Assembly: GCF_001039355.2 (NCBI RefSeq)
Contig: NW_019775502.1
Span: 134,958 to 198,957, forward strand
From: Lingula anatina
Taxonomy: Eukaryota > Brachiopoda > Lingulata > Lingulida > Lingulidae
Length of the DNA stretch: 64,000 nucleotides
Direction of reading: 5' to 3'
The position numbers were made by a program, and so were the translations under genes. The notes below the pieces were generated by a model, which was not told where the DNA came from, ran no database searches, and was given only the letters and a program-made list of their open reading frames with translations. This document shows, piece by piece, positions 47,713-60,100 of the stretch. Each line of letters begins with the position of its first letter. The stretch's first letter is position 1.

Positions 47713-50700
47713 TCAGTCTTCGAATATGGGCTTGAGTGCCTCGAGTATCGGCTCAAGGCCCCTGACCGGTACAAAACTAGGGCTCGAAGCCCTACACTTC
47801 GGGCAGGCGTTCCTCTGATGGGTTGTTTGCCATCTTTCAATGCAGGCCTGGCAGGTTAATATGGTATTACAACAGCTGCTGAAAACAGGAGTCCGGAGTA
47901 CGCCTGAATTAAACAAAGTATAGGAAATGGTTAAGTGAAAAAAATTATTGGGAAAGCAGGTGCTGTAACACAAAATAAAAGATCTTTAATCAAAAATTAA
48001 TCTGAATCAATTATACTCAGCATCTTTGCTCTGAAATTTCTCTATAAAATAGACTGCCCATTAAATAATTAAACAATTGACTTTGTGCCTAGATTAAAAA
48101 GAGTTCACTTAGTTGTGCTAAAAGAGATATGTTTATACAAAAGTGTGTTGTCACGAATATTTAATTGTGTTGCCGAAATATAACCTACCCATGCAAATAC
48201 TGCAGCCGAAAATGTCTCTGAAGTTATCGATCTGGGTGGGTGACAAGACCAGGATTTGTCTCCGTTTGGCGGTTAATTCTTCTATCAGAGTTTCAATATT
48301 GCGAAGTTTTCTAACTGGGTCTGTGTCCTCAAACCTTTCAAAGGCGGCGGTATGAGAGCGCCTAAAATTAACATTATTTCAGTAACATTTACAGAGTTTC
48401 TCTGTCAGATGTGCCTTTGGCCTTAAAACAATCTTTCCACTTTTTTTCTTAGATCTCTATGTGTTTTTTGTGTTCCTAGTAAAATCTTTCAGTTTTTGGT
48501 ACTGATATTGTGGCATTTTTCATTCCATATTGTGTGCCTGTTGTTGTTTTAATGTTAAACGAGATAAATATATATAGTTCAATATATGTAGTTAAAGAAA
48601 ATTAATCAAATCGACCACATATTCATATATGAGAAAAGCTTATACCTCCGCCCACTGGTTCGCGCTGCATTTAAAGCCAGGGCGTCGCTCTTTGCTAAAA
48701 TGTATATTTTTCTGGAGTTACACTTCCAGAATTCACTTGCTGGAAATAAAGATGAAAGTCTTACAATCATGAATGTCACTTTTGAAGCGATTTATCTTAC
48801 TTGTATTGTTATCGGTATTAAAAACTGACAAAAACTGACCGAAAATATTTGCTCAGAAAAGCTGACTTTCATTTCATAACAAAGACGTGGGAAAGCATGG
48901 AAGACGGACGGCTAGAATTAAATTGATAGAATAAGAATTAGAGATAGAATGAGAGTGAAAATCTGTTTAAGTTTTTTGAATTTGGGCATTTTTTTTCGCC
49001 CCTTATGCCTTTTCATGAGTTGCTTCATCTCATTAGGGTCGGACCGGCCTACCTCTTGTGGCTTCTGTATCAGTCAATTCGAACCCTGCCGAATCAGTGA
49101 GGACGTATTCTCCGGGTAAGTGACCCGTTTCTATCACCATCCTTAACACATCAGGTACGTTGCATGTATCGGGCGTCATATTTATAGTAATCAGTGCCCC
49201 AGGGCTTAAAGATTTGCCGAAAACCACCCCCTGATAAATCTTCCTGTAAAGAGAAATCAGCTCTATTGATTTTTACTTTCAGAAAAGGGCTATGTCTATT
49301 ATGTTATTATTTTAATGGAAGGCAATTGCAGTACATTCTTTTGTAAATCAATAAAGAAACACTTAAAGGGATAATAACTCTTCGTATGATATCTATATTT
49401 CACAGTAAAAACCTTGTGAATAACTCATAGAAATATAATATATTCTGTTTTACCAAAAAACAGCAGTTATAGCTTTTATTCTGATATCTGAACTTGTCTT
49501 TAGACCACGTGACCTCCATTGATGTCTATACTCTGTTAAAATCTCTTAAGAGATTTTAACAAAAAACCAAACTTTTTAGAAAAAAAACAGGGACTAACTT
49601 TGAATGTAAAAATGGATTCATTAACCATTGGTAAGTATGGGAAAATTGTTGTTTACTCCAGGAAAATTCATTATTTTGGCCGAAACGAAGAGTTATTATT
49701 GCTTTAATGAAATAGGAATGCAATTCATGCTGTCACCTGGCAAATGATGCACCCCTACTCCTAAAGGAGAGTACGGGGGGTGTAGGAGTTGGTAAAATCA
49801 AACTACCGGCAGTGCTGTTTACGGACTCCGGGGCATACCCCTGCAGGTTGAAGATAAAACCATTTAAATTTTCCTCCGAAAATATCCCCTCTTCCGAAGG
49901 GAAGATTGCTTCATTGTCTGCATTTGTAACGTATAGGTCACTTTGTTGTTCGGGTGGAATCTGAAAATATGTTGATGCATCATTTAATAAAAATAAACGA
50001 ACAAACAGACAGACAGGGACGGACGGACGGACGGACGAATGGATAGGTAGATAGACAGACTTAAATTATTAACACACTGTAATGATATTCTTTGTTTGAT
50101 TTAGAGTGGAAATGTTTATTTTACATATCCATTTTTTACTCAGAATTAACAGGACAGACTCACACACGCACACGATACAACTTAACGTCCTTCTTTTTCT
50201 TTAACTCCGGTGTGGCTTGGAGATAGTGATCGCGGGAAATAAAAACAATGAAAAAAATCACAGTGAATAAAACTTTATTTCATATTTCACTGATGCTGCA
50301 AGCTGAACGTCCGTAAAATCAATCTGTTTTATGTAAAAGAGAAAAAAAGTCGCCTTAGTGAGTCACGGGCATGGATCATGTTACTTTCCCCACCTTAAAA
50401 TGATTTTTGTGCCCGATCAAAACCCAGGGGCGGATCCAGGATTATTTGAGGGGAAGGGAGAGGGTCCGGAACGACAGGTTTTGGATGCGAAGCTGACCAT
50501 CGGCCCCTTGGTGTTAGGTTCGAGGCATGCTCAAGGGCCCCAAAATTATTTGGTGATTTAGAGAGCAAACAGTTCTCTTTGGTACGGTTTAGAACTATGA
50601 TATAGCTATTACAAATTCTAATTTCGGAATATTGGTGTGAAATATTTTTCAGAAACCGAAGAAGGGGGGGGGGGGGCCGGATCCCCTGCCCCCCCCCCCC

Positions 50701-53700
50701 CAAATCCGCCGCTGGTTTAAACCCGTTAAAAGAGGGCAATTCCCGTCAACGCCTACGCAAAAATTCATGCGTTATCACTCCTATTGACGATTCTGATTTG
50801 TACTGTCTGTGCACAAACCCGCTTTTAAAGTTTTCAGTTACATTTCGGTCATCATTTTTACTCGTCTTAAAGTTTTATTGCAAATTTATTTTTTTAGTTA
50901 TTACTAAAACCACCTTAAAAGATGAGTAAAAGAATTAATATATGTGTAAAATAATGCAATAAAAACAGTAATTAAAACGATTTTAAGAGCAGTCCCGCCG
51001 ACACGTATTCTTTTGAGAGTCTGTTCTGATAGCTGGGGCTGTTTAACAAAAATAACAGCGTATCAACCAGTCCTGCCGGTGCATGCAGGCCCGGACCAGC
51101 ATTCCGGATTCCCGACCCACTCAGACATAAAATCGGGTTCGTACCGTAAGAAACAATCCTCTGGAGCAACGACCCATGCACTATGGAACGATTAAGCATA
51201 AAATGAGACAGCTGATGAGTTAAAAGGTTAAGATATGGTGTGTCAATGCTCATTACCCTGCGGTATAGTGATTCCACATTTCTAGATATAGTGTAACTAA
51301 TTTTCGGAACATGTAAGGCTTCTAGGAGAGCAGAGGTATGAGATCCCGAAGATAAACCCATGAATCTTGTGACCTGTTTGTTTTGTAATTTATCCAGGTC
51401 TTTTATATTTTTACGAGACATACAGATGGAGTTAGTTCCATAGGTTATGACGGGGGACACCAGTGCACCCAATATATACGATTTGGGTTTTGTGTCCAGA
51501 CCCTTATAGCACACCCCATGCGACATTGCTCCATAATACGCCTTGGTTGCAGAACAAATTCTAGCAGCCGTGTGGTCATCCGCCGTGCAGTTGCTATTAA
51601 AGGTCATACCCAGAATATTTAAAGAGTCCGTCGTTTCCATAGGATATCGACCTAAGAACCACGAAGGGGGTGTTTTTAATAATACTTTTCCTACCGTCAT
51701 ACATTGTGATTTTTTGAGACTAAATTTCATTCTCCAGCGCAGGGAGAAGTCATAACAGATATTAATCAGCTCTTGAAGTCCAGTCACAGTTGTAGAAAAA
51801 ATTGTTAAGTCATCAGCTTAAGTTATATTATTGTATAAGTTGTTTCTGATTAAAACACCAGCTTTTGTAGAGGATAATTTCTTAAGCAGCTCGTCAATAA
51901 AAATGTTAAAAAGGATCGGGGATAAAATACTACCCTGCCTTGTTCCCCACCTTACTGAAGCACTTAAACATTTATACAATTTATAAAGATATAACCAATG
52001 TGAATCGGGGAGGACATCAAACAGTTTATAGAATAGCCCGTTGTTCCAAATCATATCGAAGCATTTTTCGGCGTCGAGGCTGCACATATACAAAGGCGAG
52101 TCACCGTCTTTCACAGTGCACATAATATCATTTAAGGAGCTGCAAGCTCTTCTTTCCTTAAACCCAAACTGGATGCCAGCAGTGGTATAGGCCACACTGG
52201 ACTCGATAAGTTTCGAGTATGTAGTGCTGATAGTGATTGGCCGGTAGTTCTCCGGATGGTTTGGGTTTAGACCAGGCTTTTTGAGTATGGGGATTAACAC
52301 CCCCTCCGCAAAGGTGACTGGGACGATATTGTAACGAAGAATAGCAGTGAAAATACAAGCGAAAAGATCGCATAGCACGTCGCTTTTAGCAAAAGCAATA
52401 TGTTCGGCAGTTACACTATCGATGCCTGGAGAACAATTTCTTTTCAGGCGACTTATGCTTTCCATAACTTGTTTAGTAGTGACTCTTATTTTAGTTTGAG
52501 AACCAATTTACGATTTGTAGCTGAGGAAATATGAGCTTGCTCTGAGGTCAGGTCCTCACTGTCCGTCATAATCCTTTTGGCAAATTGAGTAGCAGTTAAG
52601 TTTGAGTTTGGCTTTATAGAGTTCCTTCTCCACAGCCTATTTTTATTCCTGGTATAAAATAGATTATTCATTTCATTAATTTCAGAATTAATTGTGTTTT
52701 GGGAATACGAACGACAGAAGTTTCTGAACAAATGTTTAGCGTTTTTATAGCAGTTATAAATTATGCCTTTCCGAGGGCGGCCATTTGACGTCCAGATATG
52801 CCACCAGAGCTTTTTCTTTTCTCGCAATTGACTCAGGTGTGGGCACCACCAATGCTTGAATGAGGATTTATTTTGTACTGAGCATCCAGCCTCTCTAGCT
52901 GCTTCATGGAAAATGTTGCTTAGGCCGGTCAGTGCACCGTTGATCTCGTTTTCTATTTCATCGGGCTGTAGCGATTCAAACGTCTGCAACTTTACTGGCA
53001 ACTTTACTAGTTTTTCATTTACTATCTTACAATATGCTGCATTATTAGAGCCATTGTTCCAGTTGAGGGTATGGTGTTTGAACGCACCAGTCCCAGGGGT
53101 TGTGGATCCATTAATTATCATTTTAATACACAGACGGAGGGGTAGGTGGTCAGATAAATTCCCCTGATCGGGGCCTATGATTTTACACGAGGCCACGTCT
53201 TCCATGCCTGACGCTGATACTAGAATGTGGTCTATCCATGAGTAAACATCTCTCGGGGTAGGGGTCATGCCGATACTCCCCCGCACCGTTACTCCCCCGC
53301 ACCGTTACTCCCCCGCCCTGATACTCCCCCGCACCGATACTCCCCCTTAGTAAATTTTTGCATTATGCACATCGATACGACCCCACACCGATAGATCCCC
53401 GCATCGATAAACCCCCTGTAAAATTGCCGTTATACACGCACTGTTACTCCCCCGCACCGATACCCCCCGCATAATTACTCCCCATATGCAATTTTGACGG
53501 AACTGAGGATCGAGTAACACAGTCAGCCCTCCATTTAATTATACAGGTTAGGGTCAGTCTAGGTAAGTGGATCAAAATCGATGACCCGTTTAAGTCCAAA
53601 TTTTGCGGAGAATCTCATGTACCACGCAAGTCCTTTATGCGAAATTTATAGTTCGCACGTATGTAAGCACGTACGGAGGATATTGAACATTTCCAATAGA

Positions 53701-56680
53701 TTCTACGAATAATCTGCGAACAGCGAGACCGCAAGCGTAATTTGCTCCCTTTCTAAGGAGTTTGCGAGGTTTGCAAGTGAGAGACTCTGAGTTGCCTAGT
53801 CCAAGATGCACGTCGCAAGAAATGAAGGAGAAAGTGCCCTTTGCGTGTCGAGTACGGCGCACGCCCCCACATCTATAACGAACAAAATCGAAAACACGAC
53901 GGGACTGCGAGAATAAAGGGCGTGCTCACGACGCATGCTCGTGTCTCGACAATTTCCTTGAGCAACAATTTTCAAAAATTTTGAATTTTGCTCAATTCAG
54001 ATTCTAATCTAATTCAGATTCAAAAGACAAGGGAAAGAAGCTTAAAGAACAGAAAAGAAGGTTGGAGAAAAAAGACAGAAAATAAAGCGGTTTAGCACTT
54101 CTTTTTTATTACTTAATAATTTAACGAATTCGTCGTTGCCTGAAAAAAAGACATAGCTGCGTTATCTTAGATTAAAACTAACTTTGCCTTAAGTTGATAA
54201 ATAAATGAATAAATAGAAGGCCGTACAATATATATACGGTACTACTGAGAACAGTAGGAGAACGAAATTAATTTTGTAAAAACATTTCTCAAAAATCACA
54301 AGGAAGAGCTGTAGGCCTACGTACTGTCAAGCTGCACACAAAGTCTGAGATCGCCTTCGTGTAACGTTCTTTATTTTCCCCAATATATTTCGAATAAAAT
54401 GTGTCAATTCTGGGTCTCAAGAGATGGTGCATCTTGAAAAAAGGCATTATAGAAAGTGTTGTGAATTACGAATGGGGTTTACAAAGCCAAGGGAATCTAT
54501 GCCTTGGGGGGGGGGGGGGGAAGTGTTTTTGNGAATAAAATGTGTCAATTTTGGGTCCCAAGAGGGTGGTGCATCTTGAAAAAAAAGCATTATAGAAAGG
54601 ATGTTTACAAAGCCAAGGGAATCTATGCCTTGGGGGAGTAGTGCTTTTGCGGAGTATCGGTACGCGGGAGTATCAGTGCGGGGGAGTATCGATGCGGGGA
54701 TGTAAAGAAGCGGGGGAGTATCGGTGCGTGGGAGTAACGGTGCGTGGGAGTATCGGTGAGGGGATGTAAAGAAGCGGGGGAGTATCGGTGCGGGGGCGTA
54801 TAGGTACGTAGCCGTGGGCGCAGACGATGCATATTTTTCTATTAGAGAATGAAGGCAGGCGATAGTATCTATATAAATAAAATCTAAAAGAAAGACCTGT
54901 AATCACAGCGGGTTAAACTTGTTTTGTTGTTACCGTACGTAGTCGCTCAAGGACAGAGGAAAATTCCCCTACATTTTACACCAAGTGGGCGACATACTAC
55001 CTTTTTATACTCAATATAATATTTTATTACTCAATAATTGTTATAGTGAGGAATGACGACAGCAGTTTGGAGCTTTCGTACGTTTATTCACCGACTCCTT
55101 TTTCACAGAATGTACAAGTATTGTTTATATTCTATTTTCCATTCTCAAATTTCCCATTCTCATATGACAAAACTCTATTCAACATTTCCTAATTTGGTAA
55201 TTTTAATAAGACTTGTTTATGATTTAAAATATTTAAAATTTTTCCCAAATTACTCATCTTGGATCTTGTCCAACTCTAGTATGCATGAGTTCTACACGTG
55301 TTAAACACGCGCAAATCGATAGAAAAATCAACCAATCAGATCCAACTATATCGGACTTTGAAACGTTCCATCTTTTCTTACTTCGAGAACAAAATCTGCA
55401 CTTACTGACTCTTAAAGAAATTAACTTGCACTCAATAACTTCTTACACATTTGATTCAGTTTTAAATGTTTTGTAATTGCCGAAAGTGTATGTCATTTGC
55501 TTTGCAACATAATTAAACTGATCGACAACTGAAGAAATGCATATTTGCGTAATTTTCTACACAAACTAACATTAGAATAAAGGACGCACGGGTGATTATT
55601 ATTCACAAAATTTAAGTCTTATTTATTCGCTTTTACATTCCTCATTTTCGAGGTGTTTGAGGGATTTATTTGTCAACCCTTTCTCCGCTAGCCTTATCGG
55701 TAAAATGCGACACTGCACAGCTTACGTACGATTGTTTCAGATGATAATGTCACACTACTAGTGCAAGGGAAACATACTTCAGATGCAATATAGCGAAGAT
55801 AATAGGAAGTTTTATTTTTTAAAATGTGTTTTAACGCATTATATTGTAAACATCATTGTGTTATCATATTGTGATCGTATTACTGTTATTGTATTATTAT
55901 ATTGCAAGTCAACAACAAATTCCATTTTTTGGGCGAATAAAATGATGCCATCTTAATTTTATCTCTTTTAAGAGAGTTAAAACTCATTTAAAACAAGTGT
56001 GCTAAAAATTTGTTTTCGTGGCGTCTGGGGTCATGGGGTGTACTCGACTTCCTGTAAGTATTTAAGTCTGTAACAATTCATTTTTATTTTGTTAGATTGT
56101 ATAAACCTCTTTATTTACCAGTACTAGTATTGGTAAACAAGGATTTCAAGTGATGGAATTATGGCCTTTATTTCATGAATATATATTAATCATAGCGTTA
56201 TTTTTAACGTTTCCGTGAACAGATTAGAGGAACAAACTTTAAAAACAAATGAAAGTACGATGCAGGAAAACCCTGGCTATATAGGCCTATACTGCCATTG
56301 AATTGTAACAATCTGCAGTTAAGGAAGGTAGGCCTACATGAACATACGTACATGTAGATCCGATATTTAAAGAAAAATAAATTTTACAGTCAAAAAGCTA
56401 ATAAATTAATAAAACGATTATGAAAATAAATTGAAAATAATATCAGAAATCTTTAATGTGCAGAGATAACAGAAAAAAAACAGAAAAAATGGGGGGGAGG
56501 CGAGTCGCACTGAAAATATAAGGCATATATTGAAGCTTATGCATTAATTTTTTTTAATGTGCTACTGAATAAACTTTATTTACTTACTCTGAACACCTGC
56601 GCTAACCTCCTAACATTTAGGTCATTGAGTCGAAGGTTAAAGGTTCCCTTCACAGGATGTGTAATGGAATATGTAGCCAT
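47713..56680 (-). CDS. RING protein with two ubiquitin-like-looking domains (321 aa, 6 exons), transposon cargo
   Basis: Exons on the minus strand: 56588-56680, 49737-49960, 49053-49243, 48646-48739, 48189-48361, 47713-47903; GT-AG throughout, phases agree, 322 codons including stop. The C-terminal RING has eight cysteines: C254, C257, C269, C270, C276, C279, C292, C295 (CSIC...SSCC...CQAC...CPKC), i.e. no His, with a CC pair in the middle. Two N-terminal segments (about 5-75 and 115-185) look alike and resemble beta-grasp/ubiquitin-like or PB1-like folds (SDLYVTNADNEAIF against GEYVLTDSAGFELT). A charged helical stretch precedes the RING. An E3 ubiquitin-ligase-type activity is likely from the RING but not proven. 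The first exon starts 458 bp inside the right end, mirroring the transposase. Intron 1 (6.6 kb) is filled with nested repeats. Confidence 0.85.
50426..50716. mobile_element. MITE related to 23150-23313, with poly-G/C ends
   Basis: Starts CAGGGGCGGATCCAGGATT and ends AAATCCGCCGCTGG after a C/G homopolymer. The same terminal words occur at 23150-23313, so both belong to one family; the interiors differ. Confidence 0.6.
50950..53276 (-). pseudogene. 5'-truncated, inactivated non-LTR retrotransposon (APE-type LINE)
   Basis: On the minus strand the order is the end of an APE endonuclease (SWIDHILVSASG...GNLSDHLPL), a linker, then reverse transcriptase: NCSPGIDSV, GVLIPILKKPG, ENYRPITI, GFKERRACSS, SLDAEKCFDMIWN, GTRQGSILSPILFNIFID, then *ADDLTIF. 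The catalytic YADD tyrosine codon is a stop (51818-51820). A frameshift near 52490 separates linker and RT. The downstream thumb/C-terminal part is open to 50972. No RNase H is seen, so a CR1/Jockey-like lineage is plausible. The 5' end is cut at the fold-back element near 53276. Confidence 0.88.
53277..54815. mobile_element. Fold-back element with tandem ACTCCCCCGCACCG ends
   Basis: The left arm (53277-53490) is a tandem of (A/T)ACTCCCCCGCACCG-type units. The right arm (54650-54815) is the same in inverse orientation (CGGTGCGGGGGAGTAT) with GGGATGTAAAGAAG spacers. About 1.1 kb of non-coding DNA lies between. Tandem-built inverted ends are typical of Foldback-like elements. A local duplication with an N (54391-54654) lies inside. 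Confidence 0.65.
54391..54654 (+). repeat. Direct duplication of about 130 bp with single N at the junction
   Basis: Copy 1 (54391-54531) and copy 2 (54533-54654) share GAATAAAATGTGTCAATT, TGGTGCATCTTGAAAAAA and CAAAGCCAAGGGAATCTATG. The N at 54532 falls exactly between them. Copy 1 has a longer G run. Confidence 0.85.
55038..55470 (+). repeat. Dispersed repeat, copy 2 (partner at 1840-2310)
   Basis: Aligns with the reverse complement of 1840-2310 through most of its length. Its presence inside the transposon intron shows that it either inserted there or was captured. Confidence 0.65.
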
Positions 56681-57063
56681 GATGACTGTGGTGATTTGCC
56701 GCCAGATCTCTATATATAATATATCACCAAGCCGACTGCACTTCCGTTTTCTCGTTTTTCAGTTTTCATTTTAAAATTGAAAAATGAAAAACGACCCATT
56801 ATTCAAAATTCGTTTTGCCACGTTGTTGTAAATTCTAACTCATTTTTTCAACATTAAAGATTGAAGCACAGTAGTGAAAAATGATTTAGAACGAAATCAA
56901 TTTTAGTAATAAATCAATATATATACAAATACATGTTTTATTTCATATTTCCATTTTTAAGCATTTTTAAGATCATAGAAAATCGAACCATTTCTCGTTT
57001 TTTCATTTTGAATGAAAAAACGAATTTCCAACCCGTTTTCATCGCATTTCCGCTGTTTTCTTG

Positions 57064-57138
57064 AAATGAAAATGAAAAACGGCCGTTTTTTCATTTTCTG
57101 ACAAAATGGAAATCACTTTGCCCCCCCATACACGGACC
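57064..57138 (-). repeat. Right terminal inverted repeat (75 bp)
   Basis: Reverse complement of 41339-41413 with one mismatch; ends ...CCCCCCCATACACGGACC. Confidence 0.92.
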
Positions 57139-57144
57139 GATCTT
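57139..57144 (+). repeat. Right target-site duplication GATCTT
   Basis: Exact repeat of 41333-41338 directly outside the right end of the element. Confidence 0.9.
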
Positions 57145-60100
57145 GATAACAGCTCAATATCTGAGGGGGAGGGGCTGGTAAAGCACTGAATTTCTTTGCG
57201 CTGATCACACACTGCCCGGTTTAAAAAGAATGCAAAATGCAGTGGATTTCTCTTATATATATGCCTTTACATAATGCTAATTATAGGCCTACATAAAATA
57301 CAACATAGGAATATCCGTATTCATCCTTAACCGCAAAGATCCAATTCAGTTTTTTAACCCATATGAGGCTTTTTAGCCTATTTTTGGCTTTTCCTCTCAG
57401 TAGCGCACGTACGCGAGTTCTATAAAACGTACAGGTAGGCATATACTAGAACAAGAGCACGCGCTTACGTCGAGTTGAAAGAATGTGACCTTTTTTGAAC
57501 TGCAAAACGGGAGTGGGGCGCTGAATGAAGATCGACTGTCAAGCACTTATCTCGTGAGTGCAGAAGCCAGATGGAATTGCACATCCACACGAAATTATCG
57601 TTGAGGAAAAAGATGCGGACGCTTGTCTAAAAATGAAGCACTTTAGATCGATTTGATCTTCGTGACGTAAACAGCCATGTTTAAGGGTAAAAAAATATCT
57701 AAATCTAATAAATGTAAAATGAAATAAAAATGTGCATTATTATCAAGAGAACGAAATCTTGCAGCGAGAAATGGCAAAAAGTTGTCGAGAAAAAGGACAG
57801 GCTAGTTGGACAGAAACGGGCAGATGGGCAAGACGGAAAAGTATTGAAAACGCGACGAATCCCTGTTTTGATGGTTTGATTACCCTGTTATTCGAGCCAA
57901 AAAATTCCCGCCCTTACCTTGAAAACCACTTCAATTTATCTCAGGTAAGAATCAATAATAATAGTTTATAGTACATAAACAACAATGATAAAAAACATCA
58001 CCATAATAAACTTTATATTTCCAAAAAAATCAGAATTTTGATAAGATCATTTTAAAAGTTTATTGAATACTGAACATGAAAATATACCACGGGAAATGAA
58101 AAAAAGATGTTCACAAAAAGTTTTCAGGATGCATTATCTAAGATGATATATTTGAAATATGATAATTTAAATAACTTTTTTTTTTAGATCTATGTCAAGA
58201 TGACCTCGTGAGGCTCTTGTCACTTAAGTGAACTCTCATATATGTTCGAGGAGGGATTGCCGACATCCTGTTTCCCATTGTTCGAATGCAAATAAAATGC
58301 AAATAAAATCTGACCTCAGCGCCTACTCATTTCAAGCACGTGCTCTCAAACACGCCCACACGCGACACCCACAAACATCCACCCACACACACCTACAAAC
58401 TAGAAAGTTTGTTGTCTACCCAACAAACTTTCAACCACGTGCTTTGAGCATTAATTTTCTTCTTTTCTTTTCCAGTTTTTAAACCTGCACTGGTGCAAAT
58501 ACAGGCAGAGGACAACCGGCTATGTATGCTTGAACACAAACTAGCAAGTGAAATGAACCAAGTCATTTCCATAATAGACCAATACCTGTAATAGCTACGT
58601 GCCGCGACAAGTGTTAACATAATTTTAAACCCCTTATCGACGAATAAATGACAAGGTTAATTACAAGATGTATAAAATCAATATTTCTTGGTATATGAAA
58701 CATAAAGCTGTGAAATTTAAACGTCAACGTATCGGTATTACTCTGTGATTACATAGTTTGCTATGTTATTTCCATATTAAACAATTTTCAATTTAATATA
58801 ATATCAAAATATCCACGTTATAACTATTTTGTGATATCTTACACAAAGAGAATAATCAGATTTTTAAAATCGTAACGTTTTAAGCTAGCCAGTGAACAGG
58901 TAACCGAATTTCGAAGGCAATTTTTCACAACACACATCACTTTTATCGCCATTCAATTCAAGTCAGCTGTTTACTTTTTCATTTACTACCATTTTCTAAG
59001 CCAGTGTGTCTTTTTCACGCTTAGCGTCAGAGGACTCAGGAAACTCGCTTCCTTTCTATGAGTACCGGGACACAAGATAAGCATACAATTAGTAGAGAGG
59101 CGACTCTCCAGCGTCCTCTATCTCACTACGACTTTTCCACGAAAATAGTGTGTATAAAAGAGGATCACTTCACGCAGAGCAGCTTGACTGCTACGATCGC
59201 AAATCAGAATCGATCGACCTGCCTGAGTCTGTCATTTATCATAGTGATTTCTCCAGATTTCTAGTCATAAATTTCGATCAGTGGTTGTTTTCATAATTTT
59301 AGAGCTCTTCAAATATTTCTAGACAGATAGGGAGTTCTTTGAATCATACGTTATTTTCTAATTTTAAATCTGCTTTTATCTTTATTTGTTGAAATAGATT
59401 TAATAGGATTCCAAAGAGCATGGACAAACATTTCACATTTGTCAATGGCCAGGAGTGGCCGCTTTGCATTTTCTTACTCAAATAAGTTATTTCTAAGAGT
59501 GCCTGCTTTCTCTTAAAAGCAGGTTTAGATTTTATTTAAGGCATGGATGCCAGCTCTGGCGCAGTGCGGTCACACCTACCACAATCCGCTAACGCTGCAC
59601 TGGGAGTGTCACACCTAACACATTCTATCAACCTGGCGTACACGTTCTTTCCTTAACATGTTGAAAACGGTTCGTATAATACCAAAAGTGGACAGGAATA
59701 CTCCACTTCAAGAACAACTTACCCACACACAAAAAGAAATATCAAACCAAAAAATCAGGCACAGGTGAAAGTTTTATCCTTTCTCTCAAAAATAAGTTAT
59801 AAAATAAACAAAACAAAATATTAATTTCTGAATATATATTTTTTATACAAAGTACAGAAGGAATAAAAAAAATTCAAAATACTGTATTCTAAATCCAGAA
59901 TAAACGTGTTTCACATCATTCTTTGAATCTATTTTTAAAATTTAATTTCACTCAAAATGACCAGAATTGAATCTTATAGTGTTCATTCTCCTTGCTTCCA
60001 AATTGCAGCAATCAATCATTCAAGGATGCCTCTCACTTCACCGTGAATTCCACAACCTCTTCAAGAAGGTCCCAGTAAATGACTTGTTGATTAACAACTG

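Larger units (their letters stand above)
49961..56587 (-). other. 6.6-kb intron 1 of the RING gene, full of nested repeats
   Basis: Holds a MITE (50426-50716), a 5'-truncated LINE (50950-53276), a fold-back element (53277-54815) and dispersed repeat copy 2 (55038-55470). The rest is AT-rich with nothing recognised. Confidence 0.7.
41339..57138 (+). mobile_element. 15.8-kb DNA transposon, IS3EU-like, with transposase and RING gene
   Basis: Both ends begin 5'-GGTCCGTGTATGGGGGGG and remain inverted-identical for 75 bp apart from one C/T difference. Exact 6-bp GATCTT copies flank it. Subterminal sequence at both sides repeats AAATGAAAAACGG-type words, including a tandem pair of about 54 bp at 41706-41813. 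Two intact convergent genes lie inside: a DDE integrase on the left (+) and a UBL-like/RING protein on the right (-). The remaining DNA is mostly intron and nested repeats. The IS3-like HTH plus DDE layout and 6-bp duplication fit the eukaryotic IS3EU superfamily as I know it; Polinton also uses 6 bp, but no polymerase, ATPase or capsid genes are present. The matched ends suggest recent movement. Confidence 0.92.

Noticed and set aside
41339-57138. Polinton/Maverick as the identity of the large element
   Set aside because: Size and 6-bp duplication would fit, but no protein-primed polymerase, ATPase, protease or capsid gene is present, and the TIRs are short and begin GGTCC.
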